Positions 10,235 through 20,106 of a stretch of 64,000 bases of DNA are shown here, piece by piece. The notes below the pieces were generated by a model. That model did not search any database, had not been told where the DNA came from, and was given only the letters and a program-made list of their open reading frames with translations. This DNA is from Neobacillus endophyticus (lineage in GTDB: Bacteria > Bacillota > Bacilli > Bacillales > Cytobacillaceae). Location: contig NZ_JABRWH010000001.1 in assembly GCF_013248975.1 (NCBI RefSeq), forward strand, positions 3,430,001-3,494,000, read 5' to 3'. The position numbers and the translations under genes were made by a program. Position 1 is the stretch's first letter, and the number at the start of each line of letters is the position of its first letter.

Positions 10235-12241
10235 ATGACTAATAATATTGATCAGTTATCCGTTACAACGATTCGTACACTGGCTATTGATGCAGTTGAA
10301 AAGGCAAATTCTGGACATCCAGGAATGCCAATGGGTGCTGCCCCAATGACTTATGCTTTATGGACAAAATTTATGAACCATAATCCTAAGAACCCTCATT
10401 GGTTTAACCGTGATCGTTTTGTCTTATCAGCAGGACACGGTTCTGCATTACTTTACAGTATGCTGCATTTATCCGGTTATAATTTAAGCATTGAAGATTT
10501 AAAGCAATTCCGTCAATGGGGGAGTAAAACTCCTGGCCACCCTGAGTATGGTCATACTGAAGGTGTAGAGGCTACAACAGGCCCGCTTGGTCAAGGGATT
10601 GCAATGGCTGTTGGTATGGCAATGGCAGAGCGTCATTTAGCAGGTGTTTATAATAAAGATAAATTTGAAATTGTGAATCATTTTACATACAGCATTTGTG
10701 GTGACGGCGATTTGATGGAAGGTGTTTCTGCTGAAGCAGCATCATTGGCAGGACATTTAAAATTAGGACGCCTAGTGGTTTTATATGATTCAAACGATAT
10801 CTCTCTAGATGGCGATTTAAATAAGTCATTCTCTGAAAGTGTAAAAGACCGCTTCTTATCATATGGCTGGCAATACCTTCGTGTTGAGAATGGCAACAAT
10901 CTAGAGGAAATCTCAAAAGCATTAGAAGAAGCGCGAACTGACTTAGAACATCCGACATTAATCGAAGTAAGAACAGTTATTGGTTACGGTTCTCCTAACC
11001 GTGCCGGTACATCTGGTGTTCATGGATCACCGCTTGGTGCTAGTGAATTGAAGTTAACGAAAGAAGCATATCAATGGACATTTGAAGAAGATTTCTATGT
11101 TCCTAAAGAAGTGTATGAAAACTTCCATAAACTCATTGTAGAAACTGGCGAGAAAAAGGAAAAAGAATGGAATGAACTTTTCGCACAATATAAGAACCAA
11201 TACGCTGAATTAGCTAGCCAGCTTGAAACAGCGTTAAGCCATAAATTGCCTGAAGGCTGGGATAAAGATATTCCGGTATACAGCGAAGGCAAAGGCACTG
11301 CAACTCGCTCATCTTCTGGTGAAGTGATTAATGGGATTGCGAAAAATCTGCCATTCTTTGTTGGCGGTTCTGCTGACCTTGCAGGTTCAAACAAAACCAT
11401 GATTAAAGGCTCAAACGATTACATGCCTGATTCATATGAAGGACGTAATTTCTGGTTCGGTGTTCGTGAATTTGCAATGGGTGCAGCAATGAACGGTATG
11501 GCACTCCACGGGGGAATTAAGGTTTTCGGCGGAACATTCTTTGTATTCTCTGATTACCTTCGTCCAGCTATTCGCTTGGCTGCATTAATGGGATTACCAG
11601 TCACCTATGTATTTACACATGATAGTATCGCAGTAGGTGAAGATGGACCAACTCACGAGCCAGTTGAACAATTGGCTGCGTTAAGAGCAATGCCAAACCT
11701 TTCAATCATTCGTCCAGCGGACAGCAATGAAACAGCAGCAGCTTGGAAGCTTTCAGTAGAATCTACAAACAAACCAACTGCATTGGTATTGACTCGTCAG
11801 GACCTTCCAACCTTAAAAGGTACGGATCAAAACGCATATGAAGGTGTTTCAAAAGGCGCATATGTAGTGTCACCAGCTGAAAATGGCAGTCCTGAAGCTC
11901 TATTGCTAGCTTCTGGTTCAGAAGTAAGCCTAGCAGTCGAAGCTCAAAAAGTACTAGCTGGAGAAGGAATCCAAGTATCTGTCGTCAGCATGCCATCTTG
12001 GGATCGTTTCGAAGCGCAATCTAAAGAATATAAAGATACGGTTCTTCCGAAAAATGTGAAGAAACGTCTTGGAATTGAAATGGGAGCTTCTCTTGGCTGG
12101 CATAAATATGTTGGAGATGAAGGAGAAGTAATCGCCATTGATAAATTTGGTGCTTCTGCTCCTGGTGAAAAAATCATGGAAGAGTACGGATTTTCAGTAC
12201 AAAATGTAGTAGCAAAAGTAAAAGCTCTTTTACAAAAATAA
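10235..12241 (+). CDS. tkt: Transketolase
   Basis: Thiamine diphosphate enzyme of the non-oxidative pentose phosphate pathway that moves two-carbon ketol units between sugar phosphates. The TPP-binding motif GDGDLMEG followed by the Asn of [10 protein letters not shown] lies near residues 155-190. The N-terminal [11 protein letters not shown], the substrate-phosphate region [16 protein letters not shown] and the Pyr domain [16 protein letters not shown] are all present. I use the ATG at 10235, 9 nt after AAAGGA. The ATG at 10226 abuts the site. The length of 668 aa is standard. It is single-gene, with a terminator 8 nt after the stop. Confidence 0.97.
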   Translation: MTNNIDQLSVTTIRTLAIDAVEKANSGHPGMPMGAAPMTYALWTKFMNHNPKNPHWFNRDRFVLSAGHGSALLYSMLHLSGYNLSIEDLKQFRQWGSKTPGHPEYGHTEGVEATTGPLGQGIAMAVGMAMAERHLAGVYNKDKFEIVNHFTYSICGDGDLMEGVSAEAASLAGHLKLGRLVVLYDSNDISLDGDLNKSFSESVKDRFLSYGWQYLRVENGNNLEEISKALEEARTDLEHPTLIEVRTVIGYGSPNRAGTSGVHGSPLGASELKLTKEAYQWTFEEDFYVPKEVYENFHKLIVETGEKKEKEWNELFAQYKNQYAELASQLETALSHKLPEGWDKDIPVYSEGKGTATRSSSGEVINGIAKNLPFFVGGSADLAGSNKTMIKGSNDYMPDSYEGRNFWFGVREFAMGAAMNGMALHGGIKVFGGTFFVFSDYLRPAIRLAALMGLPVTYVFTHDSIAVGEDGPTHEPVEQLAALRAMPNLSIIRPADSNETAAAWKLSVESTNKPTALVLTRQDLPTLKGTDQNAYEGVSKGAYVVSPAENGSPEALLLASGSEVSLAVEAQKVLAGEGIQVSVVSMPSWDRFEAQSKEYKDTVLPKNVKKRLGIEMGASLGWHKYVGDEGEVIAIDKFGASAPGEKIMEEYGFSVQNVVAKVKALLQK

Positions 12242-12249
12242 TGTTGAAG

Positions 12250-12276
12250 GAGAATGGGTGATCCCATTCTCTTTTT
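12250..12276 (+). terminator. Terminator of tkt
   Basis: Perfect 9-bp stem GAGAATGGG/CCCATTCTC with a TGAT loop and five T. Confidence 0.9.
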
Positions 12277-12450
12277 GAATTTTATTTGAATATAAGTAAA
12301 TACGGAAAAATCCCTACTTCTGAATTTAAACATAGGATATAGGTACCGGTTTAATCGACAAAATAAGTGAAAGTTTTTGCCGCGGTAAGACAAATGTTTT
12401 CTTCCTGATTTTTTATAATAGTAAAAAGAGTCAGCGAAGGAGAGGTCTGT

Positions 12451-12891
12451 GTGAGGAGATATCAACTATATTTAATAGAAGATGAATTTGCCGCCCATTT
12501 CTTCGGACGAGAACGTTTGTTTTATAAGCTGTTCCGAGAACATGAACATGCTTATGGTGAACTTAAATTTATTACGGATAAACAAATTGCCTATATAACA
12601 AAACAAATAGAAGTCCTGAAAATGCACAAGCTTATTCAAAAACAGCTTGGAAAAATGAAGGGCTTTAAGGCCGATCGTGGTGCATATTTGCTTAAATTAA
12701 GTGGAAAACTAAGTACGGCTAAATTAGAAATTTTTCAAGAATTTATAATAGTGGAGTCAGAAGGAAGTTATGAAGCTGAGACGGTATTTTTTGAAGTGCT
12801 GCGAAAAAGCGAAGCATCCTTCTTGGCAATGGATCTAGAACATCAACGTTACGGATGGTTGAAGCCAATAAAAGAAAGAAAATATGTCTAA
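12451..12891 (+). CDS. sirA: Sporulation inhibitor of replication SirA (YneE)
   Basis: SirA binds domain I of DnaA and stops new rounds of replication when cells enter sporulation. It is a Spo0A target in B. subtilis. The 146-aa protein carries the family features YLIEDEFAAHFFGRE at the N-terminus, a central basic helix and the C-terminal YGWLKPIKERK. The GTG start follows AAGGAGAGG. Its place between tkt and yneF is conserved. I did not find a confident Spo0A box in the 174 bp upstream by eye. Confidence 0.9.
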   Translation: MRRYQLYLIEDEFAAHFFGRERLFYKLFREHEHAYGELKFITDKQIAYITKQIEVLKMHKLIQKQLGKMKGFKADRGAYLLKLSGKLSTAKLEIFQEFIIVESEGSYEAETVFFEVLRKSEASFLAMDLEHQRYGWLKPIKERKYV

Positions 12892-12967
12892 ATGAAACGA
12901 AATATTGTCTAAATCTGTTTTATTTAGTAAACTGTAGTATGGTAGACAACATGAAGGAGGAAATGGG

Positions 12968-13180
12968 ATGTTATACGTTCTAGTCGGTATACTAGCGTTA
13001 GCAGCTGGTGTAGCACTAGGATTTTTCATTGCTCGAAAATATATGATGAGCTATTTAAAGAAAAATCCGCCAATTAATGAGCAAATGTTAAAAATGATGA
13101 TGATGCAAATGGGTATGAAGCCATCCCAGAAGAAAATCAATCAAATGCTGAATGCGATGAACAAGCAAACAGGCAAATAA
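12968..13180 (+). CDS. yneF: UPF0154 family membrane protein YneF
   Basis: A 70-aa protein with one N-terminal transmembrane helix (about residues 2-24). A conserved cytoplasmic part follows: [19 protein letters not shown], then [17 protein letters not shown]. This is diagnostic of the UPF0154 family, which is widespread in Firmicutes. Its function is unknown. The ATG at 12968 follows GGAGGAAATGGG. A terminator follows 8 nt after the stop. Confidence 0.93.
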   Translation: MLYVLVGILALAAGVALGFFIARKYMMSYLKKNPPINEQMLKMMMMQMGMKPSQKKINQMLNAMNKQTGK

Positions 13181-13187
13181 GACAGAC

Positions 13188-13219
13188 AAAGCACTCATAT
13201 ATAGAATGGGTGCTTTTTT
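13188..13219 (+). terminator. Terminator of yneF
   Basis: Stem AAAGCACTCAT/ATGGGTGCTTT with one G-T pair, and a T-run of six. Confidence 0.85.
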
Positions 13220-13330
13220 GCATTATCATCTATTTTCTTAATCTTTATTAATTTGGAAATATTTGATAAAATAAAATTTCGAATGACTAAATAGATAATT
13301 CCTATTGTTAAAGCGATTGGGGGCGATTGG

Positions 13331-15082
13331 TTGAAAGTATTTTGGGATTTATCATGGTTTTTTAAACAGGAGAAAAAAGCCTATCTTTCGGGAATCTTCT
13401 TTTTATTAGTGGTTGCATTTCTTCAGCTTGTACCGCCGAAAATCATTGGCATTGTGGCAGATGAAATACATGATGGTACCCTGACTAAAGGCTTACTTGT
13501 AAAATGGTTACTTATACTGATTGCTGCGGCGCTTGTCACTTATATTTTGAGATATTTCTGGCGAATCATGATCTTTGGTTCATCCGTAAAACTTAGCAGG
13601 ATTTTACGAGACCGGCTTTACCATCATTTTACGAATATGTCACCATCCTTTTATCATAAAAGCCGCATCGGGGATTTAATGGCGCATGCGACGAACGACT
13701 TATCAGCCATCCAGCAAACGGCAGGCCTAGGTGTATTGACACTGGTAGACTCATTATCTACAGGCGGATTCGTTATCATCGCGATGGCATTTACGATCAG
13801 CTGGAAATTAACGCTCATATGTCTGCTGCCAATGCCGTTAATGGCATTATTGACGAGCTGGTTTGGCACGATGCTTCACAAAAGTTTCTACAAAGCTCAG
13901 GAAGCGTTTTCGTCTTTAAACGATAAAACTCAGGAAAGTATTACTGGTATAAAGGTCATTAAAACGTTTGGTCAGGAGCAGGAAGATATCGAGGATTTCC
14001 GAAAACAATCTGAAGACGTAGTGCAAAAAAATATCGTTGTCGCCAAAATTGATTCCCTTTATGATCCGACCATCTCCATTATCGTTGGAATCTCGTTTTT
14101 CCTATCGATTGTTTTTGGGGCTAAATATGTGCTGAATAACGAGCTGACAATTGGTCAATTAATTTCGTTTAATACCTATCTAGGATTATTGATTTGGCCG
14201 ATGCTAGCTTTTGGCTGGTTGTTTAATATTGTGGAGCGCGGCCGGGCTTCTAATGATCGTGTTTCGGCACTTTTAAGTGAAAAAGTAGATATTACAGACC
14301 GTGATGCAGTGTTAAATACGTCCCCGATGGGTGAAATAGAATACAAAATCTCTGAATTTATCTATCCCGGAGAATCACATTCAGTCCTAAAGGAGATATA
14401 TTTTTCCTTGAAGAGGGGGGAAACACTTGGGATTGTAGGGAAAACCGGATCAGGAAAAACAACGTTGCTCAAACTGCTTATTCGCGAGTTTGAAGGCTAT
14501 CAGGGTGAGATCCTCTTTGGTGGCTGGAAATTGCAGGATTATAAGCTGGAAAAATTACGTTCCACGATCGGCTATGTGCCGCAGGACCACTTTTTATTTT
14601 CGGCAACTGTGGCTGAAAACATTGCTTTTGTGAATCCTGAAACTTCAATGTCAATGATCGAAAATGCCGCAAAATTAGCAAATATTCATGACGATATTGA
14701 ACAATTTACGAATGGTTATCAAACAGTAGTGGGGGAGCGCGGGGTTTCGTTATCGGGCGGCCAGAAACAAAGAATTTCAATTGCCAGGGCACTGCTTATG
14801 AATCCGGAAGTCTTAATTCTGGATGATTCTCTGTCTGCTGTTGATGCTAAAACAGAGGAAGCCATCCTTTCCTCGTTAAGGCAAAACCGGGAAGGAAAAA
14901 CGACAATCATCACGTCCCATCGTTTAAGTGCGATACAACATGCCGATCTAATTCTTGTTTTGGACCAAGGAAGAATCATAGAAAGCGGTGTTCATGAGGA
15001 ATTGATGAATGCTGATGGCTGGTACAAGGAGATGTACGAACGCCAACAGCTGGAAGAACTAGTAGAGCACGGAGGGCATTAA
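13331..15082 (+). CDS. Heterodimeric ABC exporter, subunit 1 (YheI/YfiB type)
   Basis: Half-transporter with an N-terminal six-helix type IV exporter membrane domain (about residues 15-310) and a C-terminal ATPase domain. Walker A is GKTGSGKTT near 370, the signature is LSGGQ near 473, and Walker B is VLILDDSLSA near 496. The residue after the Walker B Asp is Asp, not the catalytic Glu, so this subunit supplies the degenerate ATP site typical of heterodimeric drug exporters. The TTG start follows TGGGGGCGA. The next gene starts one base after this stop. It resembles B. subtilis YheI or YfiB, and I cannot tell which without alignment. The substrate is unknown, multidrug export being likely. 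Confidence 0.9.
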   Translation: MKVFWDLSWFFKQEKKAYLSGIFFLLVVAFLQLVPPKIIGIVADEIHDGTLTKGLLVKWLLILIAAALVTYILRYFWRIMIFGSSVKLSRILRDRLYHHFTNMSPSFYHKSRIGDLMAHATNDLSAIQQTAGLGVLTLVDSLSTGGFVIIAMAFTISWKLTLICLLPMPLMALLTSWFGTMLHKSFYKAQEAFSSLNDKTQESITGIKVIKTFGQEQEDIEDFRKQSEDVVQKNIVVAKIDSLYDPTISIIVGISFFLSIVFGAKYVLNNELTIGQLISFNTYLGLLIWPMLAFGWLFNIVERGRASNDRVSALLSEKVDITDRDAVLNTSPMGEIEYKISEFIYPGESHSVLKEIYFSLKRGETLGIVGKTGSGKTTLLKLLIREFEGYQGEILFGGWKLQDYKLEKLRSTIGYVPQDHFLFSATVAENIAFVNPETSMSMIENAAKLANIHDDIEQFTNGYQTVVGERGVSLSGGQKQRISIARALLMNPEVLILDDSLSAVDAKTEEAILSSLRQNREGKTTIITSHRLSAIQHADLILVLDQGRIIESGVHEELMNADGWYKEMYERQQLEELVEHGGH

Positions 15083-15083
15083 C

Positions 15084-16877
15084 ATGGAAGAGAAAATGGA
15101 CCTGACCGGACAGGAACAAAGAAAAATTTTGTTTCGTCTGCTTTCTTATACGAGGCCACATAAAAAAATCATCATTCTTGCTTTTGTCTTACTATTGTTA
15201 ACCACTTTAGGGGATATTGTATTGCCGATCTTAGTTAAAATCTTCCTCGATGATTATTTGACACCGCGGAAGCTGTTGTTCACTCCGTTAGTTATATTAG
15301 GTTCTGCGTATATGGGGATTCAAATCATAAAAGCGATCTTGTTATTTTTCCAATTAGTGAAATTTCAGGAGACAGCTTTATATATTATCCAGCAGCTTCG
15401 GATTGATTTATTTTCAAAAGTTCAGTCGCTAGGATTAAAGTATTTCGATAAAACGCCGGCAGGAAGCATTGTGTCACGGGTGACGAATGATACTGAAGCA
15501 ATTAAGGATATGTTCGTAACGGTTCTTTCGACATTTATTCAAAGCGGGTTTTTACTCGTTGGGATTTTTATTGCGATGTTTATCTTGAATGTAAAATTAG
15601 CGCTGTTTTGTGTCGTGATTCTTCCTATTTTACTATATGTCATGTGGCTCTATCGAAAATTAAGCTCCCGCTTTTACCTGGATATGCGGGAAAGATTAAG
15701 CCAGTTAAATGCCAAACTCGCAGAATCACTTCAAGGGATGTTCATCATTCAAGTATTTCGACAAGAAAAAAGACTGCGCCAAGAATTTGGGGGAATTAAT
15801 GATAAGCATTACTATGCAGGCATGAACAATATTAAAATTGACAGCCTGCTGTTACGGCCAGCAATAGACCTTATTTATACGCTTGCTCTCATGATTGTCC
15901 TAAGCTTTTTCGGGATTACTTCTCTGTATCACACGGTTGAAATTGGGGTCATCTATGCATTTGTGAATTACTTAGATCGCTTTTTTGAACCTGTTAATCA
16001 AATGATGCAGCGGCTTTCTTTATATCAGCAAGCCATTGTTGCTGGTTCCCGCGTTTTCAAATTGCTTGATGAAAAAGAGCTAGCTCCGGCCCAATTGGAA
16101 GAACAACATTTGAAGATTGATGAAGGTTGGATAGAATTTCAAAATTTAAGTTTTTCCTATGATGGCCAGCGGGATGTGTTAAAAAATATCTCCTTTACAG
16201 CGAAGCCAGGAGAAACGGTCGCCCTCGTTGGTCATACTGGCAGCGGTAAAAGTTCGATTATTAATCTACTAATGCGATTTTATGAGTATGAGCAGGGTGA
16301 AATTCTAGTGGATGGGAAGTCGATCCGCAACTTTTCAAAAAGTGAACTAAGAAAAAAAATGGGGCTCGTCTTACAGGATCCGTTCTTGTTTTATGGAACG
16401 ATAAAAGATAATATCCGCTTGCACCACAAAGAGATGGAAGATGTGCAGGTGGAAGAAGCATCCCGATTTGTTCAGGCACATACGTTTATTGAGCAGCTTG
16501 AAGGCACGTATCAACATAAGGTTGTGGAACGCGGGGCTACTTTTTCAAGCGGTCAGCGGCAATTGATTGCCTTCGCCAGAACCATTGCAGCCAATCCGAA
16601 AATTTTGGTCTTGGACGAAGCGACCGCTAATATTGATACGGAAACAGAAGAAGCCATTCAAACTGCTCTCGCGAAAATGCGTCAGGGAAGAACAACAATC
16701 GCCATTGCCCACCGATTATCTACTATTCAGGATTCTGATTTAATTCTCGTCCTTCACCAGGGTGAGATTGTTGAACGTGGTACGCATCAGGAACTCTTGT
16801 CATTGGGAGGGCTTTATCATAAAATGTTTTTATTGCAGAATGGGGTATTTGGCCGGTTGGAGGATTCCCGAAATTAA
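15084..16877 (+). CDS. Heterodimeric ABC exporter, subunit 2 (YheH/YfiC type)
   Basis: Partner of the preceding gene. It has a six-helix membrane domain (about residues 25-325) and an ATPase domain with Walker A GHTGSGKSS near 382 and Walker B ILVLDEATANIDTE with the catalytic Glu near 509. Its signature motif is FSSGQ, not LSGGQ. The altered signature pairs with the altered Walker B of subunit 1, leaving one catalytic and one degenerate site in the dimer, as known for BmrCD and TM287/288. The ATG follows AGGAGGG... of the overlapping gene end. The length is 597 aa. A perfect palindromic terminator follows. Confidence 0.9.
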   Translation: MEEKMDLTGQEQRKILFRLLSYTRPHKKIIILAFVLLLLTTLGDIVLPILVKIFLDDYLTPRKLLFTPLVILGSAYMGIQIIKAILLFFQLVKFQETALYIIQQLRIDLFSKVQSLGLKYFDKTPAGSIVSRVTNDTEAIKDMFVTVLSTFIQSGFLLVGIFIAMFILNVKLALFCVVILPILLYVMWLYRKLSSRFYLDMRERLSQLNAKLAESLQGMFIIQVFRQEKRLRQEFGGINDKHYYAGMNNIKIDSLLLRPAIDLIYTLALMIVLSFFGITSLYHTVEIGVIYAFVNYLDRFFEPVNQMMQRLSLYQQAIVAGSRVFKLLDEKELAPAQLEEQHLKIDEGWIEFQNLSFSYDGQRDVLKNISFTAKPGETVALVGHTGSGKSSIINLLMRFYEYEQGEILVDGKSIRNFSKSELRKKMGLVLQDPFLFYGTIKDNIRLHHKEMEDVQVEEASRFVQAHTFIEQLEGTYQHKVVERGATFSSGQRQLIAFARTIAANPKILVLDEATANIDTETEEAIQTALAKMRQGRTTIAIAHRLSTIQDSDLILVLHQGEIVERGTHQELLSLGGLYHKMFLLQNGVFGRLEDSRN

Positions 16878-16880
16878 TCA

Positions 16881-16906
16881 AAAAGCCTGGCAATTGCCAG
16901 GCTTTT
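16881..16906. terminator. Terminator of the ABC exporter operon
   Basis: Perfect inverted repeat AAAAGCCTGGCAA/TTGCCAGGCTTTT. It can act on both strands and also serves the convergent Spo0E-like gene at 16914. Confidence 0.88.
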
Positions 16907-16913
16907 AAACACA

Positions 16914-17090
16914 TTAATAAGAGGAAGTAGAGACCTTTTGTAAATAGGTTCGATTATATTCATTTAATAATTGGTCAAGCTCTTGACTATAGCGAATTGC
17001 AACGGAAGAGGTAAAGCCACTGGAAATCGCGACTTGTATTAATTCAGCTCGTTTTTTTTCAATTAATGTCATTAATTCTTTTTTGAGCAC
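16914..17090 (-). CDS. ynzD: Spo0E family sporulation phosphatase (YnzD-like)
   Basis: A 58-aa protein carrying the Spo0E-family signature SQELDQLLNEYN (residues about 36-47), after a helix KKELMTLIEKKRAELIQ. Family members are small helical hairpins that dephosphorylate Spo0A~P and delay sporulation. The GTG start is preceded by GGAAAGGA; a second possible start is the internal ATG at MTLIEKK. In B. subtilis ynzD also lies between yneF and ccdA, which supports the assignment. Here it is on the opposite strand from ccdA and converges on the ABC exporter. Confidence 0.87.
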   Translation of the reverse strand: MLKKELMTLIEKKRAELIQVAISSGFTSSVAIRYSQELDQLLNEYNRTYLQKVSTSSY

Positions 17091-17283
17091 GGCCGATTTC
17101 CTTTCCGGAGAAACTCCAATACTTTCGTTTAAATAAGAGTATTATTACTCTATTAAAATGCACTGTTTCACTAGTATAACCGATATTGTAAATTATTTCA
17201 AAGGCATTTGTAAATGATTATCCAAGAAGTTTTATTCCTTATTTGGAAAAACTTGAAAACCTTATGGCGACACAAAATATTCA

Positions 17284-17298
17284 TGATAATGATTATCC
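17284..17298. promoter_or_regulatory. Fur-box-like operator upstream of ccdA
   Basis: TGATAATGATTATCC matches the 7-1-7 Fur consensus TGATAATNATTATCA in all but the last base. It lies about 57 bp before the ccdA start, a position suited to repression. PerR and Zur use related boxes, so which regulator binds is an inference. Confidence 0.5.
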
Positions 17299-17354
17299 TT
17301 CTAGGGGAAATTTTGTTAGAATGGAAAGGTATCGACTACGGTGGGAGTGTTAAT

Positions 17355-18062
17355 ATGCACGATATTAATTTATTTTTAGCATTGGGTGCAGGATTTATGA
17401 GTTTTATTTCACCATGCTGCTTGCCGCTCTATCCTGCTTTTTTATCGTATATTACCGGGATGTCTGTCGGTGAATTGCAAAGTGAAAATGCCATGCTGCA
17501 AAAGAGAAGTCTACTACATACTTTATTTTTTCTGATCGGATTTTCCGTTATTTTTATTGCGATCGGGTTTGGCACTACTTTTGTGGGCAGTTTCTTCAGA
17601 GAATACAAAGATCTGATCCGTCAGCTTGGCGGCATTTTTATTATTTTCTTTGGCTTAATGATCGTCGGTGTATTTAAACCAGAGTTCATGATGAGAGATC
17701 GCCGCATTGAATTTAAACACCGCCCATCTGGTTATATCGGCTCTATTTTAATAGGTATGGCTTTTGCTGCTGGCTGGACTCCTTGCACAGGCCCCATTCT
17801 ATCGATCGTCATTTCACTTGCCGCCACGAATCCAAGCTCTGGTGTCATATACATGACTGCCTATTCACTTGGTTTTGCTATTCCATTTTTTATACTATCG
17901 TTCTTTGTCGGCCGTTTAAAATGGATCAAAAGGCACAGCGGCAAAATTATGCAAATCGGCGGCTATATTATGATTGTCATGGGAATCATGCTTTTCTTTG
18001 ATTGGATGACAAAAATCATTACCATTTTCCAAAGCTTATTTGGAGGATTCTCTGGGTTTTGA
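17355..18062 (+). CDS. ccdA: Cytochrome c biogenesis thiol-disulfide transporter CcdA
   Basis: Six-helix membrane protein that passes reducing electrons from cytoplasmic thioredoxin to extracytoplasmic thiol-disulfide proteins. In Bacillus it is needed for cytochrome c maturation and sporulation. The redox cysteines are visible in [11 protein letters not shown] (first helix) and [11 protein letters not shown] (fourth helix). I use the ATG at 17355, giving [13 protein letters not shown], which matches the family N-terminus (235 aa). The open frame extends to 17214, but the extra 47 codons overlap the Fur-like box and lack a ribosome binding site. The next gene is ccdC; yneI, which lies between them in B. 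subtilis, is absent. Confidence 0.95.
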   Translation: MHDINLFLALGAGFMSFISPCCLPLYPAFLSYITGMSVGELQSENAMLQKRSLLHTLFFLIGFSVIFIAIGFGTTFVGSFFREYKDLIRQLGGIFIIFFGLMIVGVFKPEFMMRDRRIEFKHRPSGYIGSILIGMAFAAGWTPCTGPILSIVISLAATNPSSGVIYMTAYSLGFAIPFFILSFFVGRLKWIKRHSGKIMQIGGYIMIVMGIMLFFDWMTKIITIFQSLFGGFSGF

Positions 18063-18240
18063 TTGACAGGGAGTCTTTAGGACTGTGAGAATTGGTTTAT
18101 GCCTAAATGCTGGTTATAATGAGCTAGATATAGGAAATTTGGTAATAAAAAATGTGAATGTAGGTGTAAATATTTTTTTAAATCACACCATTTGATATAT
18201 AATGGGGTAGGAATATTAACAGATAAGGAATGAATGCCAC

Positions 18241-18711
18241 ATGAATATGGTTGCTATTTCTTCAGTCGGCGCGGTTGCTATGGCTGTAGGAGTCATGTTT
18301 GTCCGTATAAAGGCTTCAGCCAAACCGACAAATGCTAAAAAAATTGTTTTACCGCCTATTTTTATGTCTACAGGTGCACTTATGTATATTTGGCCGGCAT
18401 TCCGATTAACGCCAGCCGAAATCATTGAAGCCATCCTAGTAGGAATGTTTTTCTCGATTTTTCTAATTAAAACCTCAAAGTTTGAAATCCGCGATGAGGA
18501 TATTTATTTAAAACGATCCAAATGGTTTATTGTGATTTTAGTCGGATTATTGATCATCAGGGTCATTTTGAAATCTGTCATGAGTACAGAAATGCCATAC
18601 ACGCAATTAGGAGGCATGTTCTACCTATTAGCCTATTTCATGATTCTGCCATGGCGTGTTGCTATGCTGCTGGACTACAAAAAGCTTTATAAACAATTGC
18701 ATGGAGCATAA
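18241..18711 (+). CDS. yneJ: CcdC family membrane protein (YneJ)
   Basis: A 156-aa membrane protein with about four hydrophobic segments, belonging to the CcdC/YneJ family (DUF1453-like). It is linked genetically to cytochrome c maturation but is not strictly required in B. subtilis. The family stretches KIVLPPIFMSTGALM and FEIRDEDIYLKRS are present. The ATG follows AAGGAATGA. A hairpin terminator starts 7 nt after the stop. Confidence 0.88.
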   Translation: MNMVAISSVGAVAMAVGVMFVRIKASAKPTNAKKIVLPPIFMSTGALMYIWPAFRLTPAEIIEAILVGMFFSIFLIKTSKFEIRDEDIYLKRSKWFIVILVGLLIIRVILKSVMSTEMPYTQLGGMFYLLAYFMILPWRVAMLLDYKKLYKQLHGA

Positions 18712-18718
18712 AGAATAG

Positions 18719-18747
18719 ACACTGATTCAGTTTGGATCAGTGTTTTT
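18719..18747 (+). terminator. Terminator of ccdA-yneJ
   Basis: Stem ACACTGAT/ATCAGTGT with a 9-nt loop and a T-run. Confidence 0.8.
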
Positions 18748-18852
18748 ATATGGTATGAAAGTCTATTCATCATCATAAACCATAAAACAGGCTTTGCAAA
18801 AGAGATTAAAAAGGAACAAGTAGGCAATTTTATAAAAAAAGGAGTGATTTGT

Positions 18853-19461
18853 TTGCTAACGATCGACCCATCCCAGCAATCAGAAAGAGACAATTATAAA
18901 TTACTTATCGGAAGTATTATTCCCAGACCGATTGCTTTCGTTACTTCGATGTCAAAAGCCGGCGTATTGAATGGTGCACCCTTTAGCTATTTTAATATCG
19001 TGTCTGCCAATCCTCCACTGATTTCATTGGCTATTCAAAGGTCTGGGGGGAAGCAAAAAGATACAGCGAGAAATATTTACGAGTTAAAGGAATTTGTTGT
19101 TCATATTGTAGATGAGGATCATGTTGAAAAAGTGAACATGACTGCCGCAAACCTACCTTCGGATCAAAGTGAAATAGAATGGGCGGACTTCACTCCAGCC
19201 GAGAGTGTAAAAATAGCAGTGCCAGGTGTAAAAGAAGCAAAAATCCGAATGGAATGCAAATTGGAACATGGTATGGAATTAGGAGGTACGGACGGCCCTG
19301 CTTGTGACCTTATCATTGGTAAAGTTGTTCAGTTTCATATTTTAGATGAAATCTATGAAAACGGGAGGATCGATCCAAGGAAATTAGCAGCCGTGAGTAG
19401 ATTGGCAGGAAATGATTATGCCAAAATTGGGGAGATTTTTGAAATCGAAAGGCCTAAATAA
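18853..19461 (+). CDS. Flavin reductase-like FMN-binding protein
   Basis: The 202-aa protein has the split-barrel FMN-binding fold of the flavin reductase-like family. Visible features are the N-terminal GSIIPRPIAFVTS, the substrate/FMN segment NGAPFSYFNIVSANPPLISLAI, and GTDGPACDLIIGKVVQFH near the C-terminus. Family members reduce or simply bind FMN, and the reaction here is not known. I use the TTG at 18853, 8 nt after AAGGAG; the GTG at 18844 overlaps that site. It stands alone between yneJ and the convergent yneK, where B. subtilis has no such gene. Confidence 0.85.
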   Translation: MLTIDPSQQSERDNYKLLIGSIIPRPIAFVTSMSKAGVLNGAPFSYFNIVSANPPLISLAIQRSGGKQKDTARNIYELKEFVVHIVDEDHVEKVNMTAANLPSDQSEIEWADFTPAESVKIAVPGVKEAKIRMECKLEHGMELGGTDGPACDLIIGKVVQFHILDEIYENGRIDPRKLAAVSRLAGNDYAKIGEIFEIERPK

Positions 19462-19520
19462 ACTAGCGCTTGTTTCATAATATATGGAAAAAATTGGGTG
19501 ATCCTTTGGAAGCGAAAATA

Positions 19521-19548
19521 AGACCGTCCACAATTTGCAGGACGGTCT
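19521..19548 (-). terminator. Terminator of the yneK-like gene
   Basis: Perfect 9-bp stem AGACCGTCC/GGACGGTCT; on the minus strand it is followed by TTATTTT. The stem begins within the stop codon of the gene it ends. Confidence 0.75.
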
Positions 19549-19972
19549 AGAATAAATGATTATAGGGTGCAACATCAATTTGATTTTCATAAAGCTTTTT
19601 ACGCAAAAATTTGTGGTCGCGTTTGGGAGTTGCTTGAATATAGCCACGGATCACCAGTTCTTCGGTTATTTTATTGGCTTTTTCTTTCAATGCCAGTTCG
19701 CCGATTTTTCCGGCAATTTTGTGGCGTGCAACATCACGGAACAACTCTGGCACCGGACTGACCAAATCCTCTAACAGCGCTTTTTCCTCGTCCCCCCATA
19801 AATGCCGCGATTCATTTACATAATACTCTTCCCAATCCATTACTGACTTGCCGTCTTCCTTCGGCATCTTCTTCAAAAACTTTCGGAACATAAAATATCC
19901 GCCAATGCCAAATGCTGAAATGAGAAAAACCGTCCATAACAGGATAAACCACATAAACCAACCGTTCAGCAT
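19547..19972 (-). CDS. yneK: DUF2621 family membrane protein (YneK)
   Basis: A 141-aa protein with one N-terminal membrane segment (about residues 5-27) and a conserved cytoplasmic part with DWEEYYVNESRHLWGDEEK and VPELFRDVARHKIAGKIGELAL, as in B. subtilis YneK. Its function is unknown. The ATG at 19972 follows TAGGTGAGAG. It is oriented opposite to ccdA-yneJ. Its presence after yneJ completes the conserved ccdA neighbourhood. Confidence 0.88.
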   Translation of the reverse strand: MLNGWFMWFILLWTVFLISAFGIGGYFMFRKFLKKMPKEDGKSVMDWEEYYVNESRHLWGDEEKALLEDLVSPVPELFRDVARHKIAGKIGELALKEKANKITEELVIRGYIQATPKRDHKFLRKKLYENQIDVAPYNHLF

Positions 19973-20106
19973 ACACTCTCACCTACATAACCGATATTTC
20001 GTCCTTTTATTATAATCTGTCAATTTGGAAAATGACAAGCATGGAGGGTGGAATCATTTAAGGTAGAGATTTTTGTATTCATTTTCAAAATAATCTGCTG
20101 TCTTGT

